A stretch of DNA of 36,195 nucleotides from Candidatus Niyogibacteria bacterium RIFCSPLOWO2_12_FULL_41_13 (GTDB lineage Bacteria > Patescibacteriota > Minisyncoccia > 2-12-FULL-41-13). The stretch spans positions 1,401 through 37,595 of the forward strand of contig MHMS01000004.1 in the NCBI GenBank assembly GCA_001821615.1, written 5' to 3'. The notes under the pieces are model-generated. The model was given only the letters and a program-made list of their open reading frames with translations. It did not search any database and was not told where the DNA came from. Each line of letters opens with the position of its first letter. Position 1 is the first letter of the stretch. Positions 21,707 through 29,867 of this stretch are shown piece after piece. The position numbers and the translations under genes were made by a program.

Positions 21707-22378
21707 TTACCCTCTCGCCGCCACCGCTCCGATGACAATTTTCGCTCCGGCTTTTTTAAGCGCGCTCGCCGCCTCGCTCATCGTCGCGCCGGTTGTCAAA
21801 ACATCGTCAATCAAAACAATTCTCGCTTCTTTTAAAACAGGGTCGGGAGCTACTTCAAAAGAGCCTCTGATGTTTTCAAATCTTTGTTTTCTGGAACTCG
21901 TTCTCGCCTGGGGCGGCGTGTCTTTGATTTTTTTTAAAAGGCCGGTTTTGAGCGCAACTCCCAATTTTTCCGCGGTTGCCTCTGCCAGCAATTCCGCCTG
22001 ATTAAAACCCCTTGAGCGCTCTCTTGCGGGATGCAAGGGTATGGGAGAAAAAATTATTCCTGATTTCCAATCCGGAATCTCGCTCTTGATTCTTTCAGCC
22101 AAAATTCCGGACAAATCAAAAGCCACCTCTTTGATTCCGTTATATTTTAAAAATTTAATCGCCTTAAACAACGACTTGTTTTTACTGCTTCCGATGGCGA
22201 TTAGACCGTCCAAACCGCCGCTACAAAGACCTTGAAGGCTTTGACGCGGAGGTAAGTCCAATTCAAGATTTTTCAAACAGGAACGGCAAAAATACGCCCC
22301 GTTTTTTCCGCAAGAAAAGCAATTTTTGGGATAAACAAGATTTAAAATCGCAGAAATTGTCCTTTTGACTATATCCAC
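21707..22378 (-). CDS. comF: ComF family amidophosphoribosyltransferase-like protein
   Basis: ComF/ComFC proteins are needed for natural transformation in several bacteria, acting in the cytoplasm on incoming single-stranded DNA. The N-terminus has a zinc-binding pair of CxxC motifs (NCFSCGKNG, FCRSC). The C-terminal type I phosphoribosyltransferase domain has SPIPLHPARERSRGFNQAEL, DTPPQARTSSRKQRFENIRG and the PRPP loop IVLIDDVLTTGATM. I choose GTG at 22378 (223 codons plus stop). The frame also opens to a TTG at 22405 inside the MITE at 22393, so the original upstream region has been replaced. A second copy of the last 57 bases lies beyond cassette D. The pilus operon starts 335 bases away on the other strand. 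Confidence 0.88.
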   Translation of the reverse strand: MDIVKRTISAILNLVYPKNCFSCGKNGAYFCRSCLKNLELDLPPRQSLQGLCSGGLDGLIAIGSSKNKSLFKAIKFLKYNGIKEVAFDLSGILAERIKSEIPDWKSGIIFSPIPLHPARERSRGFNQAELLAEATAEKLGVALKTGLLKKIKDTPPQARTSSRKQRFENIRGSFEVAPDPVLKEARIVLIDDVLTTGATMSEAASALKKAGAKIVIGAVAARG

Positions 22379-22392
22379 AGTTGATAGGTATG

Positions 22393-22531
22393 CCCAGTAA
22401 GACAAAATCGAATGCTAAATCTATTTTCTTGCCGAGCATAAATATGTATTATTACCAAATTATATTTAAGCGTAATGGTCGGATGCTTATTTTGGGATTT
22501 AGCAAGAAATATTCGATTTAGTCTTACTGGG
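22393..22531. mobile_element. MITE family 1, copy 3 (inverted)
   Basis: A 139-bp element in opposite orientation to copies 1 and 2, with the same ends and related interior. TATG flanks both sides (22389-22392 and 22532-22535). It abuts copy 4 and lies 14 bases upstream of the comF GTG. Confidence 0.88.
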
Positions 22532-22535
22532 TATG

Positions 22536-22672
22536 CCCAGTAAGACAATATCAAAGGTTCACCCCGCCGTCTCTACAAACATATTATGAACAATCAGCTT
22601 TATTTAAGCCATTATTCATTAACAAGCCCTATTGCGGATGAACGCAGGCAGATTTGATATTGTCTTACTGGG
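22536..22672. mobile_element. MITE family 2, single copy
   Basis: The 137-bp element has perfect 20-bp terminal repeats CCCAGTAAGACAATATCAAA. Only the outer 12 or so bases are shared with family 1, and the interior is unrelated. TATG precedes and follows it (22532-22535, 22673-22676). Confidence 0.88.
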
Positions 22673-22683
22673 TATGCTATAAT
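22654..22683 (+). promoter_or_regulatory. Probable pilM operon promoter using a MITE end
   Basis: TTGATA (22654-22659) inside the MITE terminal repeat and TATAAT (22678-22683) just outside it are 18 bp apart. The TATG target duplication plus C supplies the TG of an extended -10 (TGCTATAAT). The start of transcription would be about 22 bases before the pilM ATG. Confidence 0.6.
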
Positions 22684-22712
22684 AAATCTTAGATATATTT
22701 TATAATAAATGA

Positions 22713-23849
22713 ATGGCTGATATTTCTTTTTTTGAAAATTTGGCTTTGAAAAGCAAATTGGGGTTTTTGAGGGGCGAAAGCCAAAGGATTATAGGGCTTG
22801 ACATCGGAAGCGCCTCTGTAAAATTGGTTCAATTGAAAAAAGAAAAAGAAAGAGGGATTTTGGAAACCTACGGCGAATTAAGCATAGGCCCCTATCTCAA
22901 AAAAGAAACCGGGCAGATAGTTTCCTTAACGGAAGACGAATTAGTTCTGATAATTAAGGACCTTTTAAAAGAATCCGGCGCCAAAACCAACGAAATAATC
23001 GTTTCCGTTCCTCTTAAATCAAGTTTTATCACCACGATTGATTTTCCCTTAATGTCGGACGCCGAATTAAAAGAAGCCGTGTCGTTTGAAGCAAGGCGGC
23101 ATATCCCTATTTCTTTAAGCGAAGTGGAAATTGACTGGTGGGCGATGCCCAAGGCCCTTGAAACAAAAAAAAGAGTGGAAGAAGAGGGACTTTTTGAAAA
23201 AAAAGAAAAAGTAAAAGTTCTTCTGGTCGCAATTCACAAAGAAGTCATTGAAAGATTCAGGGCTATCGCTTCAAAAGCCGGGCTTCACATTAAAGGTTTT
23301 GAAATTGAAGTTTTCAGTCTGGCTCGCGCGTCAATTATGCAGGAATTAAGCCCGATTCTTTTGATTGACTTCGGCGCTTCTTCAACGAAAATGGCGATAG
23401 TAGATTATGGAGTAATCCGCGAAACTCTTCAATTTCAAAGAGGTTCGCAAGAAATAACGCTCGCCCTTTCCCATTCTTTAAATATAGATTTTCCGAGAGC
23501 GGAAAAAATCAAAAAAGAAGTGGGGCTGTCTTTAAAACCGGAACATCAAGAAACGGCAAGTGTCATCAGACCCATTTTAGACCACATCCTTGCCGAAGCC
23601 GAAAGAATAATAATTGATTACCGAAGGCGGGAAGAAAGATCAATCAGCCATATCGCGCTCTCGGGAGGAGGCGCGTCGTTAAAAGGACTTGCCGACCTTG
23701 TCATCAACAATCTGGGCATTGAAGCAAGACTGGCAAATCCTTTTAAAAAAACAGCTTATCCTTTGTTCCTGGAACCGGTTTTAAAAGATATTGGCCCCAG
23801 TTTAGCGATTGCCACGGGATTGGCTTTAAGAGGACTTAAAGAAGAGTAA
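22713..23849 (+). CDS. pilM: Type IV pilus assembly protein PilM
   Basis: PilM is a cytoplasmic actin-like ATPase that binds the PilN N-terminus and links the inner-membrane pilus platform to the motors. The 378-residue protein has the actin-fold phosphate loop GLDIGSASVKLVQLKK (about residues 28-43), TIDFPLMSDAELKEAVSFEA (a PilM signature, about 109-128), ILLIDFGASSTKMAIVDYG (second phosphate loop, about 216-234) and IALSGGGASLKGL (adenosine motif, about 313-325). The ATG at 22713 has no Shine-Dalgarno site. It is the first gene of a run continuing to the prepilin peptidase. Confidence 0.93.
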   Translation: MADISFFENLALKSKLGFLRGESQRIIGLDIGSASVKLVQLKKEKERGILETYGELSIGPYLKKETGQIVSLTEDELVLIIKDLLKESGAKTNEIIVSVPLKSSFITTIDFPLMSDAELKEAVSFEARRHIPISLSEVEIDWWAMPKALETKKRVEEEGLFEKKEKVKVLLVAIHKEVIERFRAIASKAGLHIKGFEIEVFSLARASIMQELSPILLIDFGASSTKMAIVDYGVIRETLQFQRGSQEITLALSHSLNIDFPRAEKIKKEVGLSLKPEHQETASVIRPILDHILAEAERIIIDYRRREERSISHIALSGGGASLKGLADLVINNLGIEARLANPFKKTAYPLFLEPVLKDIGPSLAIATGLALRGLKEE

Positions 23850-23944
23850 GGTAAAAATGACCAATAACCAAAATTTAGACATTAGACATTTAGGAATTAG
23901 ACATTGATTAGAAATTAGACATTAGAAATTAAGAATTTATAGAT
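23850..23944. repeat. Intergenic word-repeat tract, TTAGACATT type
   Basis: The gap between pilM and pilN repeats the words TTAGACATT, AGAAATTAG and their variants. The same words return at 25346-25486. No promoter or gene is evident. Confidence 0.55.
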
Positions 23945-24490
23945 ATGGCCGGTTTATCATTCATTCCAAAAAAAGAACCGCAGTTTGAACAGCGCTCCGA
24001 GCAAAAATTCGGATTACTTGGCTCTTTCGCTCTTGTTGTTTTTTTAGTTTCGCTTTTAATTCTCGCCGCGCTCTACTTTTACGAACGAGGCCTTAAAACG
24101 AACGCAAGCAAGATGACGCGGGAGATAGAAAAGCAAAAAGAAGAATTTGACCCTGCTCTCGTCAATGAATTAATCTCTGTTTCAAAAAATATTGAGGCGG
24201 CGAAAGCCATCGTCGGGGAACACCGAGTCGTCTCTCCGATTTTCACCCTTCTTGAAGAAAACACGCTTCCTCAAGTATATTTTCAAAAATTCAGCAAAAA
24301 TAAAAATTCGGTCTCGCTTGAAGGAGAAACTCAAAATTATCTGGAAATCGTAAAACAAGTCCTGATTTTCAAAACCAATCCTTTGGTTCAAGAAATCGCG
24401 TTCAGCAAACTGGCTAAGGGAGGCAAAGACAAAATCAGCTTTGCCTTGGAAATCATATTAAAACCGGAAATTTTGTCTCTTAAACCATGA
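23945..24490 (+). CDS. pilN: Type IV pilus assembly protein PilN-like
   Basis: PilN is a bitopic inner-membrane protein of the pilus alignment complex. The 181-residue protein begins MAGLSFIPKK, a short cytoplasmic tail likely to contact PilM (the family usually has an INLLP motif here; LSFIPK is the equivalent). One membrane helix (about residues 27-48, LGSFALVVFLVSLLILAALY), a coiled-coil stretch and a ferredoxin-like periplasmic domain follow. Identity is supported by position between pilM and pilO. Its stop overlaps the pilO start (ATGA). Confidence 0.8.
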   Translation: MAGLSFIPKKEPQFEQRSEQKFGLLGSFALVVFLVSLLILAALYFYERGLKTNASKMTREIEKQKEEFDPALVNELISVSKNIEAAKAIVGEHRVVSPIFTLLEENTLPQVYFQKFSKNKNSVSLEGETQNYLEIVKQVLIFKTNPLVQEIAFSKLAKGGKDKISFALEIILKPEILSLKP

Positions 24491-25035
24491 CAAAAAATAT
24501 TATCGTTGTTTTTTTAATGCTGGCGGCGTTTTTTATATTCTGGTCGGGTTCAAGGCCGCTGTATGAAAAAATCAGAGTTGTTAAAAACGAGGAAACAGAC
24601 TTAAAGAATTTCCTTCAAAAAATCCAGGAAATAAGGGTTTTAAGAGACGACCTTCTTACAAGCTATAACGCGATTTCAAACGAAGATTTAAAACGGCTCA
24701 AAAAAATCATCCCTTTTTCTCCGGAAAAAGAAATTTTAATCGCCCAATTTGAAAATCTCGCAACCAGCCAAAATCTCAACCTTAAAAGCGTTGAAATCGC
24801 CGAACCGGCAAAAAATAAAAACGCGGAGGAACAGCAAAACAAATTAAAAACTTACGAATCCGTCAATGTATCGCTGGTTTTAAACGGCGGCTATAAAGAT
24901 TTTCTGAATTTTATCAAAGCCCTTGAAGAAAATTTGAGGATTATTGATTTTGAAACGATTAATTTCGGAGCGGGCGACAAAAATATTTACGATTTTTCAA
25001 TAAAGGCGGAAACTTATTTCCTGAAAAAACAATAA
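24487..25035 (+). CDS. pilO: Type IV pilus assembly protein PilO-like
   Basis: PilO pairs with PilN outside the cytoplasmic membrane. The 182-residue protein has a very short cytoplasmic N-terminus, one membrane helix (about residues 4-21, NIIVVFLMLAAFFIFWSG), a coiled coil (YEKIRVVKNEETDLKNFLQK on) and a C-terminal ferredoxin-like domain with VNVSLVLNGGYKDFLNFIKA and LRIIDFETINF, typical of PilO. It overlaps pilN by four bases and ends one base before the next ATG. No Shine-Dalgarno site is needed because of coupling. Confidence 0.82.
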   Translation: MTKNIIVVFLMLAAFFIFWSGSRPLYEKIRVVKNEETDLKNFLQKIQEIRVLRDDLLTSYNAISNEDLKRLKKIIPFSPEKEILIAQFENLATSQNLNLKSVEIAEPAKNKNAEEQQNKLKTYESVNVSLVLNGGYKDFLNFIKALEENLRIIDFETINFGAGDKNIYDFSIKAETYFLKKQ

Positions 25036-25036
25036 A

Positions 25037-25345
25037 ATGAAAAAGGAAAATATTTTAATCATTGTTTTGGTTGGAGCGATTTTAATCACCACTTTTGTTT
25101 GGTTTCGTTATTTCCAAAACCAAAGCAAACCGGCAATAATTGCCACAATGCAAAACGAAGAGGAGAATAAAGCGATTTTTCCGGCCGGCAAAGAATTTAT
25201 CGCGCTTCTGAAAACGCTGGAAACAATCAAACTGGACGCCGATTTTTTAAACGACCCGATTTATAAAAAATTGCGCGATTTGACGCCGGAAATTATTCTT
25301 CCGGAAACAAAAGGAAGAAATAATCCGTTTGCTCCGTACCAATAA
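25037..25345 (+). CDS. Small pilus-operon protein, possibly PilP-like
   Basis: The 102-residue protein has an N-terminal membrane helix (about residues 5-24, NILIIVLVGAILITTFVWF) and a soluble helical remainder. It ends KGRNNPFAPYQ, which recalls the GRxxPF motif near the N-terminus of PilP. The usual PilP beta domain is absent. In a monoderm-like CPR cell with no secretin, a reduced PilP relic is plausible but unproven. It lies one base after pilO and is clearly part of the operon. Confidence 0.7.
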   Translation: MKKENILIIVLVGAILITTFVWFRYFQNQSKPAIIATMQNEEENKAIFPAGKEFIALLKTLETIKLDADFLNDPIYKKLRDLTPEIILPETKGRNNPFAPYQ

Positions 25346-25486
25346 ATTTCTAATTCCTAATTTCTAATGTCTAATAAAATCCCAAATTTAAAAATAACCA
25401 ATGACCAGAAACTAAATATTTAGACATTTGAAGCATTGGGTATTGATTAGAAATTAGATTAATTAGAAATTAGAAATTTTGACTAC
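25346..25486. repeat. Intergenic word-repeat tract, TTAGAAATTAG type
   Basis: The gap before pilB repeats the words AATTTCTAATT, TTAGACATT and GATTAGAAATTAG in both orientations. No gene is seen. The tract separates pilMNO from pilB and may contain a weak hairpin-type terminator. Confidence 0.55.
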
Positions 25487-27196
25487 ATGGATAAATTTTT
25501 TGAACTTTTAATTGAAAGAGGGCTCGTAAAACGAGAGATTCTTCAAAATCTTAAAAAACAATCCGAGGAATCGGAAACGCCGATTGAAGAATTATTAATC
25601 AACCAGGGATTGGCCGAAGAAGATTTGATTAAAATAAAATCAGAGGCCTCGGGCGTGCCGGCGAAATTTTTAAAGGGCGAAAAAGTTCTTTTTGAAGTTT
25701 TAAAAACCGTTCCCGAAGAGTCGGCGCGCTATTACAAATTCGTTCCGCTTGAAATAACCGAAGAAGGGACTCTGGAAATAGGAATGATCAATCCCGCCGA
25801 TTTAAAGGCGCAGGAAGCCGTCCAATTTATCGCCTCAAAACTTAATCTTCCGTTCAAAATTTATTTGATTGCTCCCTCTGATTTCAAAGAAGTGATGGAA
25901 GAATACAAGGCGATCGGAGCCGAAGTCACGCAAGCGCTTGGAGAGCTTGAACAAGCTCTTCAGGAAAAAACGCCGTTAAAACCGATAAAAACCCTTGAAG
26001 AAGAAACCATAGTTGAAGAAGCACCTATCATTAAAATAGTGGCGGTTGTTTTAAAACACGCCATTGACGGCCGGGCTTCCGACATTCATATTGAACCGAT
26101 AAGAGAAAAATTAAAAATAAGATTCAGGGTTGACGGGGTTTTGTATAATACCCTGCTTCTTCCGATAAAAACGCACGAAGGCATTATCACCAGAATCAAA
26201 ATCCTGACCAATATGCAGCTTGACGAAAAAAGAAAACCGCAGGACGGGAGATTTTCAACGAAAATTTCCGGCCGCGACATTGATTTTAGAGTCTCCACAT
26301 TCCCGACTTATTTTGGCGAGAAAGTGGTAATCAGAATTCTTGACCCGCAAAAAGAAATTCTTGACCTTGAAAAACTGGGATTGCAAAACAATAATCTGGA
26401 AGTCGTCAAAAAAAATCTTAAAAAACCGTGGGGGCTCATCTTAATCTCCGGACCGACGGGTTCGGGCAAAACCACCACGCTTTACGCGATGCTCCAGATG
26501 CTGGACAGAGAAAAATACAATATAGTAAGTCTGGAAGACCCGATTGAATATAATGTGGAAGGAGTCAACCAATCGCAAGTCAGGCCGGAAATTGATTATG
26601 ATTTCGCAAGCGGACTAAGGTCAATTTTGCGCCAGGACCCGGATATAATTATGGTGGGGGAAATCAGAGACAACGAAACGGCAAAACTCGCCATTCATGC
26701 GGCTCTGACCGGACATCTTGTTTTTTCAACGCTCCACACCAACAATGCTGTTGGTGCGATTCCGCGGCTCATTGATATGGGCGTTGACCCTTATTTAATC
26801 CCGCCGACTCTGATTATGGTAATGGCTCAGCGGCTTGCGAGAACTTTATGCGAAGACTCAAAAAAAGAGCTTGAAGTCAAAGGAGAAATCAAGAAAAAAC
26901 TTGAAGAAGAAACGAAAGAAATGCCCGAAGCCATAAAAAAGAAATTCGCGCTCCCCCTAAAAATTTACCAAGCGCTGCCGAGCCCAACCTGCCCGAAGGG
27001 CACGCGGGGCAGAATCGGAGTTTTTGAAGTTCTAGAAATGACCCCGGCTATTGAAAAATTAATCTTAACCAAACCGACGGAAAAAGATATAATGGAAGAG
27101 GCGCGAAAACAGGGAATGATTACGATGAGGGAAGACGGCATCTTGAAAATCATCAAAGGCAAAATCGGCATGGAAGAACTCTGGGAAATAATATGA
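25487..27196 (+). CDS. pilB: Type IV pilus extension ATPase PilB
   Basis: PilB hydrolyses ATP to drive pilin assembly. The 569-residue protein has the N-terminal MshEN/GSPII_E domain (about 1-140), then the N2 domain with ASDIHIEPIREKLKIRFRVD (about 197-216), Walker A GPTGSGKT (322-329), the Asp box near EDPIEY (350-355), Walker B PDIIMVGEIRD (about 385-395) and His box TGHLVFSTLHTNNA (about 408-421). The zinc tetracysteine seen in most PilB proteins is reduced. Only LCED and PTCPKG remain, and the latter leads into RGRIGVFEVLEM. The gene ends with an ATGA overlap to the response regulator. Confidence 0.94.
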   Translation: MDKFFELLIERGLVKREILQNLKKQSEESETPIEELLINQGLAEEDLIKIKSEASGVPAKFLKGEKVLFEVLKTVPEESARYYKFVPLEITEEGTLEIGMINPADLKAQEAVQFIASKLNLPFKIYLIAPSDFKEVMEEYKAIGAEVTQALGELEQALQEKTPLKPIKTLEEETIVEEAPIIKIVAVVLKHAIDGRASDIHIEPIREKLKIRFRVDGVLYNTLLLPIKTHEGIITRIKILTNMQLDEKRKPQDGRFSTKISGRDIDFRVSTFPTYFGEKVVIRILDPQKEILDLEKLGLQNNNLEVVKKNLKKPWGLILISGPTGSGKTTTLYAMLQMLDREKYNIVSLEDPIEYNVEGVNQSQVRPEIDYDFASGLRSILRQDPDIIMVGEIRDNETAKLAIHAALTGHLVFSTLHTNNAVGAIPRLIDMGVDPYLIPPTLIMVMAQRLARTLCEDSKKELEVKGEIKKKLEEETKEMPEAIKKKFALPLKIYQALPSPTCPKGTRGRIGVFEVLEMTPAIEKLILTKPTEKDIMEEARKQGMITMREDGILKIIKGKIGMEELWEII

Positions 27197-27579
27197 ACGA
27201 TGATAAAATAAAAAAAAGAATATTAATCACCGACGACGATGAATTCTTGCTTGAAATGTACGCCCTAAAATTCAGAGAACAAGGGTTTGAGACAGAGACC
27301 GCCAAAAACGGAGAAGAAGCGCTCAAAAAAGCGGAAGAAAAGAAAAACTTTGATTTGATTTTACTGGATATTGTTATGCCTTCGCCCGACGGATTTGAGA
27401 TTCTGGCAACCATCAAACAAAAGGGCTTGTTTCCGAACGCGAAGATAATCGCCCTGACCAATCTCGGCCAAAAAGAAGACATAGACAAGGGAAAACAACT
27501 GGGTTTTGACGATTATATAATTAAAGCGCGCCATACGCCAAGCGAAGTAGTCGCCAAAGTTAAAAATATTTTAAAATGA
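27193..27579 (+). CDS. Single-domain response regulator (CheY-like)
   Basis: The 128-residue receiver domain has the acidic pocket DDD (residues 14-16), phosphoacceptor Asp59 in LILLDIVMPSPDG, the conserved Thr89 in IIALTN and Lys111 in DDYIIKA. There is no output domain. It is encoded between pilB and pilT with overlaps at both ends (ATGA with pilB, four bases with pilT), so it is very likely a phosphorylation-controlled switch for pilus extension and retraction. The partner kinase is not in the window. Confidence 0.93.
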   Translation: MNDDKIKKRILITDDDEFLLEMYALKFREQGFETETAKNGEEALKKAEEKKNFDLILLDIVMPSPDGFEILATIKQKGLFPNAKIIALTNLGQKEDIDKGKQLGFDDYIIKARHTPSEVVAKVKNILK

Positions 27580-28649
27580 TTAAAGACCACCAGCAGGAAT
27601 TAAAAAACTTAATGCAGACTGTCGCGAAAGAAGGAGCTTCAGACCTTCATTTTGCCGTTTCGCGCAATCCCTTTGTCAGAATAGCCGGAGAATTAATGCC
27701 GCTCGTCAAAGAGCCGATTTTAACGCCGGAAGACATTGAAAATTTCGCCAAGCTGATTTTAGGAGAGAAAAAATTTGAAAAACTGGCAAATGAGAAAGAA
27801 ATTGATTTTTCTTACGCATTTGAAGACAAGTTAAGATTCAGGGGGAATATTTTTTATCAGCAAGGATTTTTGGGTATTGCTTTAAGGGTCATTCCCGCCA
27901 AAATTCCTTCGTTAAAAGAACTTAATCTTCCCGAGGTTCTCGCTGAATTTTGCGGAAAAAAACAGGGGTTTTTTCTTGTCGTGGGACCGACTGGCCACGG
28001 AAAATCAACCACGCTCGCAAGCATGATTGAAGTTATAAATCGCTCTCGCCGAGAACATATCGTCACGATTGAAGACCCGATTGAGTACATTTTTACTTCC
28101 GACAAATCAATCATCAATCAGCGTCAAGCGGGAGAAGACACGCAAGACTTTCATCGAGCGCTCCGATCAATGTTTCGCGAAGACGTGAATGTCGTTATGA
28201 TCGGCGAAATGAGAGACCACGAAACAATGGCAACGGCCGTAACCGCGGCTGAAACCGGGCACCTCGTTCTTTCTTCCCTGCATACCAACAACGCCAGCCA
28301 AACCATTGACCGAATCATTGATTCCTTTCCCCCTTCCCAGCAAGACCAGATACGAAACCAGTTGTCCGGAACCCTGCTTGGAGTTTTTTCCCAAAGATTG
28401 GTGCCAAGAGCGAGTGGCGGAAGAATTCCGGCCTACGAACTTCTGATCGCCAACAACGCCGTGCGAAACCTCATCAGAGAAAACAAGACTTTTGAAATTG
28501 ATATGGTCATAGAAACCGGCTCTAACGCGGGAATGGTGGCTTTAAATCAGTCGCTTTCCGACCTCGTTAAAAAAGGGGAAATCTCTTTTGAAGACGCGCT
28601 TCACTACTCTCTGGACCAAAGAGGACTTACAAGCTTAATGGAACGGTAG
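27576..28649 (+). CDS. pilT: Type IV pilus retraction ATPase PilT
   Basis: PilT powers pilus disassembly and retraction, the step that pulls in DNA or moves the cell. The 357-residue protein has the N-terminal PAS-like domain with GASDLHFAVSRNPFVRIAGE (about 20-39), Walker A GPTGHGKS (137-144), EDPIEYIF, Walker B VNVVMIGEMRD and the His box TGHLVLSSLHTNNASQT. Length and lack of an N-terminal MshEN domain fit PilT rather than PilB. It overlaps the response regulator gene by four bases. Confidence 0.93.
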   Translation: MIKDHQQELKNLMQTVAKEGASDLHFAVSRNPFVRIAGELMPLVKEPILTPEDIENFAKLILGEKKFEKLANEKEIDFSYAFEDKLRFRGNIFYQQGFLGIALRVIPAKIPSLKELNLPEVLAEFCGKKQGFFLVVGPTGHGKSTTLASMIEVINRSRREHIVTIEDPIEYIFTSDKSIINQRQAGEDTQDFHRALRSMFREDVNVVMIGEMRDHETMATAVTAAETGHLVLSSLHTNNASQTIDRIIDSFPPSQQDQIRNQLSGTLLGVFSQRLVPRASGGRIPAYELLIANNAVRNLIRENKTFEIDMVIETGSNAGMVALNQSLSDLVKKGEISFEDALHYSLDQRGLTSLMER

Positions 28650-28658
28650 TCATATAAA

Positions 28659-29867
28659 ATGTTATTTTTCTATCAGGCAAAAACAAAAGAAGGAGAAGAA
28701 AAAAAAGGCGCGATTGAAGCGCCGAGTTCCGAGCTCGCGCTTCTAGCCCTCCAGAGACGCGATCTCATAATAATTTCTTTGCTGGCTTCCGGAGAAAAAA
28801 AGGGACTTTTGCGGGAATTCTCTTTTTTCGGAAAAATAGCGCACCGGGATATCGTCATTCTTTCGCGCCAACTCGCCATTCTCTTTGAAACAAAGGTGCC
28901 CGTCATCACATCGTTTGAAATCCTGATTAACGAAACTTCAAACAAAAATCTGAAAAAAAATCTCCAAGAAATATTGGAAGACATCCAGGGAGGGCTTCCG
29001 ATATCCCAGGCAATGAGAAGACACCCCGAGGTTTTTTCCGACTTTTACACCAATATGATTAAGGTTGGCGAAGAGGCCGGCAAATTGGACGAAATTTTCA
29101 CCTACTTGGCCGATTATCTGGAAAGAAACTATGAACTTACGAGCAAGGCGAAAAACGCTCTCATCTATCCGGCTTTTGTTTTCGGCGCTTTTATCATTGT
29201 AATGATTGTGATGCTCGCCGTGGTCATTCCAAAAATCGCGGATATCATCAAAGAAACCGGGCAACCGATACCTTTATACACCAAAATAGTCATTGGGTTT
29301 TCGGATTTTACAAAAAGCTTTGGGATATTTTTTCTTATCATCGTCGGATTGGGACTCGCTCTTTTTTGGTGGTACTATCTAAAGACGGAAAAGGGCCGGC
29401 TTTTGGTGGCGAGAATCCAAATTTCCATTCCGATTTTCGGCGAACTTTTCAGAAAAATTTATTTGGCGCGACTTTCGGATAATTTGCAAACGCTCCTTAA
29501 AGGAGGAATCTCAATGGTAAAATCTCTTGAAATCACTTCGGCAACCATAGGAAGTCCGATTTACAGCCAAATCGTCAAAGAAAGCATGGAAATGGTAAAA
29601 GCGGGAAGCTCTCTTTCCGGCGCCTTTTCCCAATACCAAGATATCTCCTCCCTTTTCGTCCAAATGATAAAAGTCGGGGAAGAAACCGGCCGGCTGGATA
29701 AAATTTTAAACTCAATTTCGCGCTTTTATCAAAAAGAGGTTGATAATACCATAGACAATATAGTCGGACTTATTGAACCGATTGTAATTGTTGTTTTGGG
29801 TTTGGCCGTTGGCATAATGGTCGCCTCGGTTCTGATTCCGATTTATAATATAACAGCCGCTATATGA
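28659..29867 (+). CDS. pilC: Type IV pilus inner-membrane platform protein PilC
   Basis: PilC is the polytopic platform that PilB and PilT rotate. The 402-residue protein has two GspF domains. The first holds LSRQLAILFETKVPVITSFE (about 67-86), and the second repeats it as LARLSDNLQTLLKGGISMVK (about 269-288). Three membrane segments occur, at about 171-194, 218-241 and 372-396. MIKVGEEAGKLDEIF and MIKVGEETGRLDKIL are the paired internal signatures. The N-terminal part (about 1-50) resembles the usual cytoplasmic lead. The TGA stop overlaps the ATG of the first pilin. Confidence 0.94.
   Translation: MLFFYQAKTKEGEEKKGAIEAPSSELALLALQRRDLIIISLLASGEKKGLLREFSFFGKIAHRDIVILSRQLAILFETKVPVITSFEILINETSNKNLKKNLQEILEDIQGGLPISQAMRRHPEVFSDFYTNMIKVGEEAGKLDEIFTYLADYLERNYELTSKAKNALIYPAFVFGAFIIVMIVMLAVVIPKIADIIKETGQPIPLYTKIVIGFSDFTKSFGIFFLIIVGLGLALFWWYYLKTEKGRLLVARIQISIPIFGELFRKIYLARLSDNLQTLLKGGISMVKSLEITSATIGSPIYSQIVKESMEMVKAGSSLSGAFSQYQDISSLFVQMIKVGEETGRLDKILNSISRFYQKEVDNTIDNIVGLIEPIVIVVLGLAVGIMVASVLIPIYNITAAI

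Noticed and set aside
22369-22554. 61-codon frame through MITE copy 3
   Set aside because: It is created by the element and its terminal repeats and has no coding features.
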